A DNA stretch of 46,051 nt from a virus (IMGVR_UViG_3300042261_001794:1-46051); one strand, 5' to 3'; positions 34,801-43,241 are shown, counted from the first letter of the stretch. Translations and numbers: made by a program. Notes: generated by a model not told the origin, from the sequence alone.

Positions 34801-37800
34801 ATTCATATTGCCACCACCACCGATGTCTTCAAGACCAGGACCGCCCATTGGTGAACCACCAGCAGGAGCACCACCGCCAGCAGGAGGCATTGTAGTTCCA
34901 GCAGGACTTTGGGCTTGTTTTTTCATATTAGATTTATTGGCAATTTTTTGTAATTTTTCGATAACTTCAGCAGCAAGTTGCATTTCTCCAACCTCGTTTT
35001 CAACTTCATTTCCAACTCCAACAGTATTGTCCATACCTGTTTCCATGGTTTGAACGTTATTTGGATTTTGTGTTTGATCTGCATTTTGATTTTGAGTTGA
35101 CAACCAATTAGTATAATCTTGATCGCTAACAATAACATTTGTAACAAACATGCCGTCTTCATATCTTACGCCGTCTATGCCTTTAGCGCCTTTTACCTGC
35201 GACATTAAATAATCACGCAAGAAACCTTGTTTAAGGGCTTTAGCTACGTCAGTAATTTTAAATTTATCAGCAATTTCAGATGCAGAAATGTTTACGGGAA
35301 TAGATTTAGCAAAACGTTTGCTCCAAGCGGATTTAACATTAGCCGTTTTTCCTTGTTCAACAGTTTCAATATCAACTTTATTATCAGCAATATTTTTCAA
35401 TTCATCAATTTTTTGATCGGCAACACGACCAATTTCATCTGTTAAAATGTCCATATCATCATAAAGCACATCAATTGTTTCTTCGATATAATCATTAGCT
35501 AACTCACTATTAACACCAATTTCGCTAATAATTGCATTTTCAGCAATTGAAGAAACATCGTCTGAAGTTAATTGTGCTTTTTTAACAATACTATTTAATT
35601 TAGCTGATTTAATTTTATTAGCATTAGGTTTAACCGTTGCCAAGGTTTTTGGAGAAATCCTATAAGCAACAACTGCATTAGCCAACCCATTAACAAAAGC
35701 TTCGATAACACGATCAGCAACATTCTTGGAAGAACCTTGTCTATGTCCATCGATTTGTCCTTCTAAAACTTCATCAACAGCTTCACCAAGTCTGTCCTTA
35801 CCGGCAAATTGAACTTCGGTTGTGCCTAATGAACCATCAGCAACATCATTATTCCAACGTTTAAATTGGTAGTCGAATGTTGATAATTGTTGTTCATGAA
35901 CAGGTCTATCGTTTTCAGCAACACCACGTTCAACACCAAATTTAGTAGGACGTGAATCATCTAATTGACTTTCTAAAACTTCACGGTCTTCTTTGACATC
36001 ATCAGAACGCTGATTTCTTGAAAAATCACCCTTTCCAGTTTCAGGTGTCTTAGGAACATTATCCAATTGTCTTTCTGTGGTTACACCAACTTGTCCAGAG
36101 GCTAAACTTTCATCGTTTTTGCGATTAAAATTACCAGACATTTCTTCCAATTGACGTTCCATGACCTTATCTACTGGAGGGGCATTTGTAAGAAGTGCCT
36201 CTTTAACATTTTTTTCATTATTGGCCATCTTTATCTCTCCATTTTCATGATAATTATCAGAAAGCGTCTGTATAATTCTTCCTGCAACAACCTGTGGATC
36301 AATTTTTGCCATTGAGACCAATTCATCACCAAGTTCGTCAGATGTTAAAGACGCTACTTTCTTATTATTTATATACCCTTCAATACCTTTTTTAGGATCA
36401 ATAACAACAGAATATGCTCCATCAGTTACCGTTATTGGTTCATTATTTACAATTTGCTCATCAAGCATTTGTGCAAATTTTTCACTAATTATTGAAGATG
36501 CTGATTTTCTAGCTTTATCTCTTCCACTAATAGGCATATCTATCACTCCCTCATTATTTTTAATTTTATTAATTTCATCTACTAAATTGCTTATTTCTGA
36601 AGCAATAGTGTTTAATTCCTTTATATTTATACCAAATTTATTAATATTGTTTGAATTATTTGATGCAACAGGCATTTGTTGTGGTGTTTGTTGTGGTGTT
36701 TGTTGTGGATTTTGTTTTAATAATTCATCCGTAGTTTGTCCACCAGTTGGTATTTGATTCATTTCGCCTTTGACCCCTTCTCCTTCATCAGGAGCATTTA
36801 GACCATTCTCACCAGTTCCATTGCCGTCATTAGCAAAGCCAGCTTCAACTAGCGAAATAATTAAATTTTGTAATTCTGATAACAATCCACCTATATCTTC
36901 TAAAAATTCAAAATCAACGTCTTTTGAAGCAAGAATTTGATTAGCAACTTCTTTTAACATATCCAAAGCCTTATTGAGTTTATCAATATCTTCGCCTCTG
37001 GCTTGTTTGTTTAAAGTTGCATTTTTTCTCATTGTAACTAATTCTTGATGACGACTAGCAACAACGGTTTTAACCTTTTCTCTCAATTCTGATAGTAATT
37101 CTGGACCAGTTTTAACATTTTGAATTGTGCAATTTTCACAAGCACCATCTGTTACAGCCGAAAGTTCAATAAATTTAATACCAAAATTTTTCTCATAAAC
37201 TTTTTGGCCTTGAACAGTTTTGCCTTTAAAATTTTTAATATGTTGGCAATAATCATCTTCACCAATAGCTTTATTTTTGCAAACAGAACATTCCGAAAAT
37301 TTAACACTACAACCCATGGACACATCAGAAATATATCCCTGTTTAATTCCTCTTGCCAATTGAGGATATGCTTTAGCATCAACCATTGCATCAACATAAG
37401 CACAATGGTTATCTAAATCATAAAAGGCATTTACGATTCTTCCTCTTGATTGTTCGATATCATCATTTTTATGATTTGTGAATATCGAGCAACCAATAAA
37501 AGTTTCAAATGCCTTTTTACCATTATCATCTTCTGCTAAAAGTTGTTCTTCTGAAAAATAATCGCCATTGTCATTTGCGCCATAATATAATTCGCCAGTC
37601 TTATCCGATCCACCGGCATCAATTGCTCTTGCACGAAAAATAACCCAATCATTAGGATCTTTATCTTCAAGTTCAGCAACCAAGTTAATAGAATTATTAG
37701 CATGAATTAAGTTGTTACTTATGTCATGCTTGATATATGATGCTTGTCTGGGACCAAATAATAAAATATCCCTATCAATAATTGAGGCTTTTTTTAAAAT

Positions 37801-37821
37801 TATAGCTTTTTTGATTAACAT
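31882..37821 (-). CDS. Prohead protease - scaffold fusion protein (1979 aa)
   Basis: Residues about 50-240 are a prohead serine protease of the gp21/HK97 type: H117 in FTNHKND, SRGRI (125-129), and nucleophile S168 in DVSMG, with C178/C181 and C192/H194 forming an inserted zinc site. The remainder is scaffold-like: Gln/Pro repeats (373-384), six spaced ExQ[L/I/F] motifs (555-690), Gly/Pro/Met-rich linkers, zinc ribbons near 1034 and 1174, and a long Asp/Glu-rich tract (about 1325-1770) with tandem DDFES. A C-terminal module is shared with the 425-aa neighbour. It would form the procapsid core and then mature it by proteolysis. AAAGGGG precedes the ATG. In-frame SD-ATG sites at residues 429 and 532 could give separate scaffold products, as in lambda C/Nu3. 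Such a long fusion is exceptional. Confidence 0.82.
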   Translation of the reverse strand: MLIKKAIILKKASIIDRDILLFGPRQASYIKHDISNNLIHANNSINLVAELEDKDPNDWVIFRARAIDAGGSDKTGELYYGANDNGDYFSEEQLLAEDDNGKKAFETFIGCSIFTNHKNDDIEQSRGRIVNAFYDLDNHCAYVDAMVDAKAYPQLARGIKQGYISDVSMGCSVKFSECSVCKNKAIGEDDYCQHIKNFKGKTVQGQKVYEKNFGIKFIELSAVTDGACENCTIQNVKTGPELLSELREKVKTVVASRHQELVTMRKNATLNKQARGEDIDKLNKALDMLKEVANQILASKDVDFEFLEDIGGLLSELQNLIISLVEAGFANDGNGTGENGLNAPDEGEGVKGEMNQIPTGGQTTDELLKQNPQQTPQQTPQQMPVASNNSNNINKFGINIKELNTIASEISNLVDEINKIKNNEGVIDMPISGRDKARKSASSIISEKFAQMLDEQIVNNEPITVTDGAYSVVIDPKKGIEGYINNKKVASLTSDELGDELVSMAKIDPQVVAGRIIQTLSDNYHENGEIKMANNEKNVKEALLTNAPPVDKVMERQLEEMSGNFNRKNDESLASGQVGVTTERQLDNVPKTPETGKGDFSRNQRSDDVKEDREVLESQLDDSRPTKFGVERGVAENDRPVHEQQLSTFDYQFKRWNNDVADGSLGTTEVQFAGKDRLGEAVDEVLEGQIDGHRQGSSKNVADRVIEAFVNGLANAVVAYRISPKTLATVKPNANKIKSAKLNSIVKKAQLTSDDVSSIAENAIISEIGVNSELANDYIEETIDVLYDDMDILTDEIGRVADQKIDELKNIADNKVDIETVEQGKTANVKSAWSKRFAKSIPVNISASEIADKFKITDVAKALKQGFLRDYLMSQVKGAKGIDGVRYEDGMFVTNVIVSDQDYTNWLSTQNQNADQTQNPNNVQTMETGMDNTVGVGNEVENEVGEMQLAAEVIEKLQKIANKSNMKKQAQSPAGTTMPPAGGGAPAGGSPMGGPGLEDIGGGGNMNADPTMAEDPTEDDDMSSGSGEAKPFGAVCPVCGGEDVDAMNGKYKCNECESEYELEINWNLLNPEVHSDVGLAKESGEENEEMNEEGSEGSEINDQLNSAPVGASAPAGGAPMGGAPMGGGMPMAHSNGWLRNAPLRLVGNFNPLHFIGAAKRISCKISDPAPVGLHCPQCGGVKVAFKESNGICVECGCKSHVKAKTNGDKVRVALTFLPNIELAEKEKVYPNGSKGGYAVTAKCDNCDEIKDALHQILSSRKSINKFASTIRKENPMLACMSDQIGNGYTDADAVEVCSSIRKLALKVESEKLRKAGLKLALLDEDDDDLEESYGEVEEKEEETGEDLDNDNESSEGEIHEEAVEESNEENEGDESMDDIVELEDEMPEDSGDQVEFEDNDNETDLGMEPNTINSILVKGTDKDGSEFEIEVTTDSQMEGGDDSLEVSEEIEGTPEEISEYDDLQTEDDGLEEVVEDEEEIANPLKGLFHSGLEEFEKEDEDEDDEEDFDDDEDDEYPSCCPQAKKASKAEYLRHDMVSSSNKVGGNNLDISKVAQALGVNMPLSTEADVPKNEEVGLVEDGEPVHTSDHKNTAKKMKAENATGSTLAKDEAIQGSDRGVEVIVKKKASAKHFNKKAQELYSAPLASETESPSTVEDVDDTENDSMMDDDPMIDNDPMMDNDDDSTEDFGGEFNEDSSPVSDIAEKIKNNEEVTPEELEQLLAEVKIKSGDIDLESGDDFESDDDFESDDDFESDDDFESDDPSEDFESDSDIDMEDTPEIDKSENGLFAKSKKQTKEAQSMKSVPTEPVYSLQEDKVEKNSEEKSLNVPRDKSKSNPKVNPGRSDVKNPKTVRKNEYGFGPEATNLHTDVVPRDSSGDGLGGKKPKFDTETGVKQTSGNPDTYVQKIPKENYIKPTPAGNKKNNAVASKKDFAKIAISRVSHSKGLDASKLEAVVNGNFVFVANLENDKVYKVNLNNLK
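32541..32612 (-). repeat. 18-bp tandem repeat coding DDFES-type units
   Basis: Four perfect head-to-tail 18-bp copies (plus strand CATCACTTTCAAAATCAT) encode an acidic DDDFES-type repeat at residues about 1737-1760 of the protease-scaffold fusion. Copy number may vary between strains. Confidence 0.85.
36226..36240 (-). promoter_or_regulatory. Internal SD and in-frame ATG (residue 532)
   Basis: On the minus strand GGAGAG is followed after 6 nt by ATG (MANNEKNVKEALL). This would start a product immediately before the six ExQL motifs. Confidence 0.45.
36535..36552 (-). promoter_or_regulatory. Internal SD and in-frame ATG (residue 429)
   Basis: GAGGGAG is followed after 8 nt by ATG (MPISGRDKARKSASS). 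A product starting here would lack the protease domain, as lambda Nu3 lacks the C protease. Confidence 0.45.
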
Positions 37822-37841
37822 TTATAAAACCCCTTTATTGG

Positions 37842-38006
37842 TTATTTTCTATCTTTTTTGGCGACTACTTTTTTCTTTTCACCTTCAGGCTTATAATCTT
37901 GAACCATAGCATTTGCATATTCATTTCCATAAAGTTCAGAAAAATATTCCTTAACTTTTGATCTGCTTGATTGATCAAGTTCAGATATTTTTTTAAATTT
38001 AGCCAT
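37842..38006 (-). CDS. Small 54-aa hypothetical protein before the protease gene
   Basis: A 54-codon ORF starting MAKFKKISELDQSSRSK, with a helical body and a Lys-rich tail. AGGAGATAAAAA precedes the ATG, one of the best SD sites in the window. It fills the gap between the 120-aa protein and the protease-scaffold gene. A minor head-assembly role is likely by position only. Confidence 0.62.
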   Translation of the reverse strand: MAKFKKISELDQSSRSKVKEYFSELYGNEYANAMVQDYKPEGEKKKVVAKKDRK

Positions 38007-38069
38007 TTTTTATCTCCTATATCTATATAACGATAATTAAGTTTTACTAAAATAAAATTCTAATTTCCT

Positions 38070-38432
38070 TTAATATGTTGCATATTTTCTATATATCCAT
38101 ATTTCAGGATTACCTAAAGTAACTTTTGTTCTTACGAAATTATAAAAGCTTTGGTCTTTAAAAAGACCAGCACCTGTAATTGAACCTAATTTCGCCCAAA
38201 TAATTCCATTGGGAGAAACTTCTACATCAATATTTCCTTCAGAAGTAAAAATACTAAAAGCTTCAACTTTCCCAATACATATTGGTCTGCTATAAACTGA
38301 TTCATCGCCAACAGTTCTTAATTTAATTTCTGGTGAAGTATTATTGACAATCAATTGACGATTTTTTTTGAATTGACTAGGGGCTGTTACGGGATTAAAA
38401 TCACCCATGGGACTTGTTACATTATATGGCAT
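38070..38432 (-). CDS. Beta-rich structural-like protein
   Basis: A 120-aa protein with mostly beta-strand character (IDVEVSPNGIIWAKLGSITG, FVRTKVTLGNPEIWIYRK). It contains no catalytic motif. Such patterns occur in small phage fiber, decoration or head-associated proteins. GGAGAGG precedes the ATG. It is positioned right after the portal in transcription order. Confidence 0.62.
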   Translation of the reverse strand: MPYNVTSPMGDFNPVTAPSQFKKNRQLIVNNTSPEIKLRTVGDESVYSRPICIGKVEAFSIFTSEGNIDVEVSPNGIIWAKLGSITGAGLFKDQSFYNFVRTKVTLGNPEIWIYRKYATY

Positions 38433-38454
38433 GTTAAAAATACCTCTCCATTTA

Positions 38455-41400
38455 TTACTTATCTAATAAATTAAATAATTCCTCTTTTTGATTAATTAGA
38501 TTTTCATAATCTTCATCATTATTATCAAAATCTTCTAAAACAATTTCATCAATCATAATTTCAGCAGTTTTTATATTATCCGTACTGGCTATTGTTTTCA
38601 TTTTTGGAACTTTGTTCGCTTTTTCTAAGTCTTTTGCTGTTTCAATAATTGTTGCAACAACATCCTCCAATGAGTATTTTATTTCGTCTTCAGTAAATCT
38701 TAAAACAGTCCAACCTAAACTTCTTAACCTATCATCTCTATTTTTATCTTTAGCCATATCTTCATCAGAGGAATGCCACTGTTTACCATCTGCCTCAACA
38801 ATTAATTTAATTGTTGGAAAGAAACCATCAACAACAACTCTTGGCATATGTTCTGGCTCTGGTTTTTGTTGCCATACAAAATCCATAGGGAGATTATTTG
38901 TTTTTTGTGCTTCCTCTATTTTTAAATATAATTTCATTTCTAATTCAGTTAACCTAATAGCCCCATCTCTAGGTCCATAATATAAACCATCTTCTGGAGA
39001 AACCTGTTTTGGTGTTTCTATCTTTGGAGATTTTGGTTCGTTTAATTTGTATTTATTTGGTCTATGAACATTTGGGGCAATATTTTTTGCTTGATTATAG
39101 TTTTTTAATTGCGATTCATATGACGCCATAGATGGTCCGCCAGACGGTGCTGCTGATCCACCAGCAGGACTAGGCATTCCGCCGCTCATTGAAGGAGCAA
39201 GTCCATCCCCAGGTAAACCGGGAGCGCCACCACCACCAGGTGTTTTGCCCATGCCACCACCTTTACCGCCACCGAAACCACCGCCTAAACCACCGCCTAA
39301 ACCACCACCGCCACCAAATGGTTTGTCTGAACCATCTGATGGAGCGATACCATTTTGTTGCTGATAACCAGTTTCAAGACGAACTCTTTCAGTTTCAACA
39401 TCATAATTAATACCAAGCTTTTCAAGTATAAATTGACTGGAAACAAGTCTTTTTTCCCACAATTGCATATATAATTGGTTTTTTTGTGATTCGTCTCTCA
39501 AGTTCAAATCAGACCATGTGATTTCTGGATAATCTAATATTTGATTTCCCTTTAGGTCTTTTTTATAAAAACCTCTCATTTGCGCTTCTAATCGATATAC
39601 TTTTTCAGTAATCCATTCAGCCAGCATATTTTGAACTGTAGATAATCTTTTAATAGTTGCTTCAATACCAATTGCAGCTTGTGAGTAGGACGGTCCTTCG
39701 CCCGAAAGCAACGCCTCATTAACTCCTAAACCTTTAATCAAAGCTTTGTCAATTAATTCATATTCTTTGGTTAACTGAAGTACTTTGCCCGAATTACCAT
39801 GAATTCCTAATTTACCATTTAATCTAACAATAAATATATGATTAGGAACTTCAAAACACCATACTTTTCCCTTGTAATCAATTTTTTTTCTATTTCTATT
39901 TATTTGTAAATCATTTCCATTTTTTTCTTTAGAATTATCTGACCAAAGAATTCTATAAATATCATTATGTTTATCATTTTTTCTTAATTCTTTAGATATT
40001 GTAGGGAAATAACCTAATTTAAATAAAATTTCTTGAATATCATCAGCTAATTGTTTGGAAGTTGTTGAATATCTATTATTTGCAACTTTATTCTTTGTGT
40101 ATTTTATATCCCGATCACCCATCATTAAACTTCTCAACAATGTTTCAAGATATTTTTTTGGAAGATTTTTCATCCAAATAGGTATTTTTTTATCTGCACA
40201 AACAAAACCAAAATTTGATGCAACAAATCTTCCAAATTCAGAATTATCAATAATAAAATTAATATTGGTATTTTTCCTTTTTTTATCTCTTCTATCATCA
40301 ATTTTTATTCTATAATTATTAAAAAGGTTATTCATAACGTCTTCTAAATGTTTATAATATTTACTATTTAAATTTTGAGATATAGAAATTCCAGTTATTG
40401 ATTTTAATTCTTTTCCATTGCTTCTTTGTGTTTCTCCTTCACTTAAATACCAACCAATAAAAGATAGCCATAATTTTAAATTTTTATCTTTTAAAATTGA
40501 TATTGACTCAAAATCAAATGAATCAGGAATATCTCCTTCAAAATTAATAGTATTTAAAAACTTAAATTTATTAGTTTTATTAATATTTTTAGATTCAATT
40601 AAATTATAATTATTTCCATAAATATATTTGTTTTCAAACGGACTCCACTCCCCTGTGTCTGAAAACATTTTATGATTATTCGTAACTTCAATATCTACAA
40701 ATTTCGATTTATATTTATGGATTGAACCATATGTTTTATAATCATAATCATATTCAAATTTATTAATATATTTATGATATTCCATATTTTTTGTTTCTTG
40801 ATTATATGTTGCGATTAAATCATCTTCAGTTACATCGTAATATTTTAAAAAACCTCTATGAGTTAAAACCTCAACATTTTCGGTATAGCATGACCCTACC
40901 CATTGAAAATCAAAATTATTATGAGTAACCAATGTTAAATTTGGATCGTTAGCGGTCATTGCTAATTGCCTTTGAGTATCAGCAATGTCTTCTGGCCCAG
41001 CCGGTTTTAAATCACTACCAATTTTACAGATTTTTATTGGTAAAATATGCCTATCGGCAACAATCCATTGTGCTTGACGTAACTTATCCTGATATGCTAA
41101 TGTTGGAAATAATGGAGCAATAATTGAACGACCATAAGCATTATAAGGAATTTCATCATGCTTCATATGTGTAATTGTACGGTTGCTTAATGGAATTGGT
41201 TTTTGCGAAAGAATTAATTTTTTCATATGATCCGGTATTTTATTATATAATTCGACCGGTTTTTTAGACCAAACAATTTGTTTCATTTCATCATCAGGAA
41301 TAAATGATATAATTGGTTCTGAAGGGTTTAATTTATTTACTTGAACATCAATCCAATCTGGATTCATGATAGAAATATTACCAATTTGTCCACCTTCATG

Positions 41401-43179
41401 ATTACAAACATTACCATCTGACATTATTCCAAAACCATGACATTTTGGACATTGGATGGATATCATAACAAAGGCATCACCTAATGCAAAATATTCATAT
41501 GCAATTAATGGAAGATGATATTCTAATCTTAATCTTTTCTTTAGTTTATCAAAATGTTCTTTACGATGTGCATGATTAATCACATTTTCAAATCCATGAA
41601 ATGGGAATTGTGCATAAAATCTTAATGATGAAGCAATTGTAGGATCATTCTGTGCAAAAAATCTACAATTACTTACTTTAAAACCAGAGCAAACATAACT
41701 TCTCTCAGGGTCTATTTGGATATCATAACCTATTCCATTATATAAATATTCTGTTATTTCACAAATTTGCTGTGCGAAATATTTATTTCCATCTTCATCT
41801 TTAGTAAAAAATTTCAAAACTCTATCGCCATTAGATTCATAATTGAAATTTTCATCAATTTTGCTAGATCTCATGTAAGGTTTTAATTTATATACTTCGC
41901 TTGCAGGAACAAATATTCTATAAATCCATTCTGAACTATGTTTATATGTTTTCTCTTGATCAGTATCTACATAATCATTATAATGAGGATATTTATTTAA
42001 ACTACAATTAATACCACACATTAAAAGCATGAAATAAAGTTGATCAGCCATATCTTTAGATACATTATTTGCAATTAGTTTGGACTGACCATTAAAAGAA
42101 CCGTCTCCATCAAAATAACCACCAAGAATATGAAGCATTTGTTCTTTTGTGAGGTGTAATATTTCTTTTGTGAATTTTTTATTATCTAGTTTTCCTTTTA
42201 TGAAAATTGAGAATTCATCATAAGATCTTTTATCTTCAGAATAAATTCTTCTGCAATTTACACTATTTGAATGTTCTTTATTTTTACATGAGGAATATCT
42301 TTGATTAAGAATATTTTCTATATTTGTAATTATATTTGGTCTATCAGTTCCACAATTATAATGGATATAACCAAAATTACCATGTTCGCATAAAGTTCCA
42401 TCGGCAATTTCTAATCCAACAGCCCACATAAAATCGTTATCAAAATCAACATATTTTGATTCTAAAAATTTAGGAACAGGTGTGAGAAGAAAGTCTTTTA
42501 ATTCAACCTCTTCTGCTTTGATTCTTTCAATTTTCCACTTACTATTATTGATGAATTCTTTTTTACCAGTGTTTCCACGCGATCCTTCTCTATAAAGTTT
42601 TTGTTCATATTTTTTAACAGTATCTTTAAGTTTTTTACCTTTAATAACATAAACATTATGTTCTTCAGAAACAGAAAGATCATTGTAATAACCAAATGTT
42701 TTTAATTTAATAAATCTTTTATCGCTACACTCTCTTTCGAAATAATTAATAGGTTTACGTAATTCTCCAACCCCACCATGTATATTGCTTGAAATGATGT
42801 TTTCATAAACAATTCCATTTGTTAAAGTGTCCTGAGTAATTGCTGTTGGCGTAAATTTAAATTCGGAAATTGGAACATAAGTCAAATCCTCTTGCAACAT
42901 AAGTCCTTTAGAATCAATTAGCCACATGTAAACTTCTCTTCGTTTAGTGGGAATTTGCCAATTAACAGGTGTGTGTATAGGGTTATAAAATCCAGCAGAA
43001 GTATAAGCAATTGAATTTGCCGATCCAAACACAGACGAAGAGGCATAATTAGCAAATTTTAATTTTGGTGAATTATTATTACTATTTTTTTTAACTAAAA
43101 TTGATTCATTTATTATATCTTCTGCTGATCTGCCATCTTTTGTAAAGCTATTACCAGCCATTTTAAACACATAAGTCAT
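38455..43179 (-). CDS. Portal protein with two inteins and a C-terminal nuclease-like domain
   Basis: A 1574-aa precursor. Portal segments are residues 1-86, 505-763 and 1130-about 1280: RREVYMW joining CRFFAQNDPTIASSLRFYAQFP, EYFALGDAF, a zinc site (C577, C580, C592, H594), NPDWIDV, and GLGVNEALLSGEG. Two inteins (87-504 and 764-1129) each carry a LAGLIDADG endonuclease. After splicing the protein would be about 790 aa. A Gly/Pro-rich linker (about 1288-1350) leads to a Vsr/DUF559-like PD-(D/E)XK domain: D1451, E1462, D1464-G, W1468-H1469, then RDDRLRSLGWTVLRF (1481-1495). The portal forms the DNA-entry ring; the nuclease tail is unexpected. AGGAG precedes the ATG. Confidence 0.85.
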   Translation of the reverse strand: MTYVFKMAGNSFTKDGRSAEDIINESILVKKNSNNNSPKLKFANYASSSVFGSANSIAYTSAGFYNPIHTPVNWQIPTKRREVYMWLIDSKGLMLQEDLTYVPISEFKFTPTAITQDTLTNGIVYENIISSNIHGGVGELRKPINYFERECSDKRFIKLKTFGYYNDLSVSEEHNVYVIKGKKLKDTVKKYEQKLYREGSRGNTGKKEFINNSKWKIERIKAEEVELKDFLLTPVPKFLESKYVDFDNDFMWAVGLEIADGTLCEHGNFGYIHYNCGTDRPNIITNIENILNQRYSSCKNKEHSNSVNCRRIYSEDKRSYDEFSIFIKGKLDNKKFTKEILHLTKEQMLHILGGYFDGDGSFNGQSKLIANNVSKDMADQLYFMLLMCGINCSLNKYPHYNDYVDTDQEKTYKHSSEWIYRIFVPASEVYKLKPYMRSSKIDENFNYESNGDRVLKFFTKDEDGNKYFAQQICEITEYLYNGIGYDIQIDPERSYVCSGFKVSNCRFFAQNDPTIASSLRFYAQFPFHGFENVINHAHRKEHFDKLKKRLRLEYHLPLIAYEYFALGDAFVMISIQCPKCHGFGIMSDGNVCNHEGGQIGNISIMNPDWIDVQVNKLNPSEPIISFIPDDEMKQIVWSKKPVELYNKIPDHMKKLILSQKPIPLSNRTITHMKHDEIPYNAYGRSIIAPLFPTLAYQDKLRQAQWIVADRHILPIKICKIGSDLKPAGPEDIADTQRQLAMTANDPNLTLVTHNNFDFQWVGSCYTENVEVLTHRGFLKYYDVTEDDLIATYNQETKNMEYHKYINKFEYDYDYKTYGSIHKYKSKFVDIEVTNNHKMFSDTGEWSPFENKYIYGNNYNLIESKNINKTNKFKFLNTINFEGDIPDSFDFESISILKDKNLKLWLSFIGWYLSEGETQRSNGKELKSITGISISQNLNSKYYKHLEDVMNNLFNNYRIKIDDRRDKKRKNTNINFIIDNSEFGRFVASNFGFVCADKKIPIWMKNLPKKYLETLLRSLMMGDRDIKYTKNKVANNRYSTTSKQLADDIQEILFKLGYFPTISKELRKNDKHNDIYRILWSDNSKEKNGNDLQINRNRKKIDYKGKVWCFEVPNHIFIVRLNGKLGIHGNSGKVLQLTKEYELIDKALIKGLGVNEALLSGEGPSYSQAAIGIEATIKRLSTVQNMLAEWITEKVYRLEAQMRGFYKKDLKGNQILDYPEITWSDLNLRDESQKNQLYMQLWEKRLVSSQFILEKLGINYDVETERVRLETGYQQQNGIAPSDGSDKPFGGGGGLGGGLGGGFGGGKGGGMGKTPGGGGAPGLPGDGLAPSMSGGMPSPAGGSAAPSGGPSMASYESQLKNYNQAKNIAPNVHRPNKYKLNEPKSPKIETPKQVSPEDGLYYGPRDGAIRLTELEMKLYLKIEEAQKTNNLPMDFVWQQKPEPEHMPRVVVDGFFPTIKLIVEADGKQWHSSDEDMAKDKNRDDRLRSLGWTVLRFTEDEIKYSLEDVVATIIETAKDLEKANKVPKMKTIASTDNIKTAEIMIDEIVLEDFDNNDEDYENLINQKEELFNLLDK
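39793..40890 (-). mobile_element. Portal intein 2 (class 1 type, LAGLIDADG)
   Basis: 366 aa, C764 to N1129. Cys1 begins CYTENVEVLTHRGF (block A), block B is VDIEVTNNHKMF, and the LAGLIDADG motifs lie at LSFIGWYLSEGE (905-916) and LETLLRSLMMGD (1011-1022). Block F/G has VWCFEVPNHIF and ends GIHGN with Ser+1. The C-terminal His is displaced one residue (HGN rather than HN). Exteins QWVGS and SGKVLQLTKEYE join cleanly. Confidence 0.85.
41668..42921 (-). mobile_element. Portal intein 1 with non-canonical ends (LAGLIDADG)
   Basis: 418 aa, L87 to N504, with Cys+1 at C505. Block A-like sequence is GLMLQEDLTYVPISEF, block B is LSVSEEHNVYV, and the endonuclease motifs are VGLEIADGT (254-262) and ILGGYFDGDGS (351-361). 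Block F is YDIQIDPERSYV and the end is GFKVSN. Residue 1 is Leu and the penultimate residue is Ser instead of His, so splicing would need a class 2-like direct attack by Cys+1, or may be impaired. Confidence 0.78.
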
Positions 43180-43241
43180 AAAATAACTCCTAAATTGTTA
43201 CCATCATTTATAAAAATACGATATTTTTAATAATATATTAT

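Noticed and set aside
36614-36621. T4-type late promoter TATAAATA
   Set aside because: Matches occur inside coding sequence or in the wrong orientation and are expected by chance in such AT-rich DNA.
43211-43230. AT-only hairpin AAAAATA / TATTTTT before the portal gene
   Set aside because: It has no GC pairs in the stem and is too weak to call a terminator.
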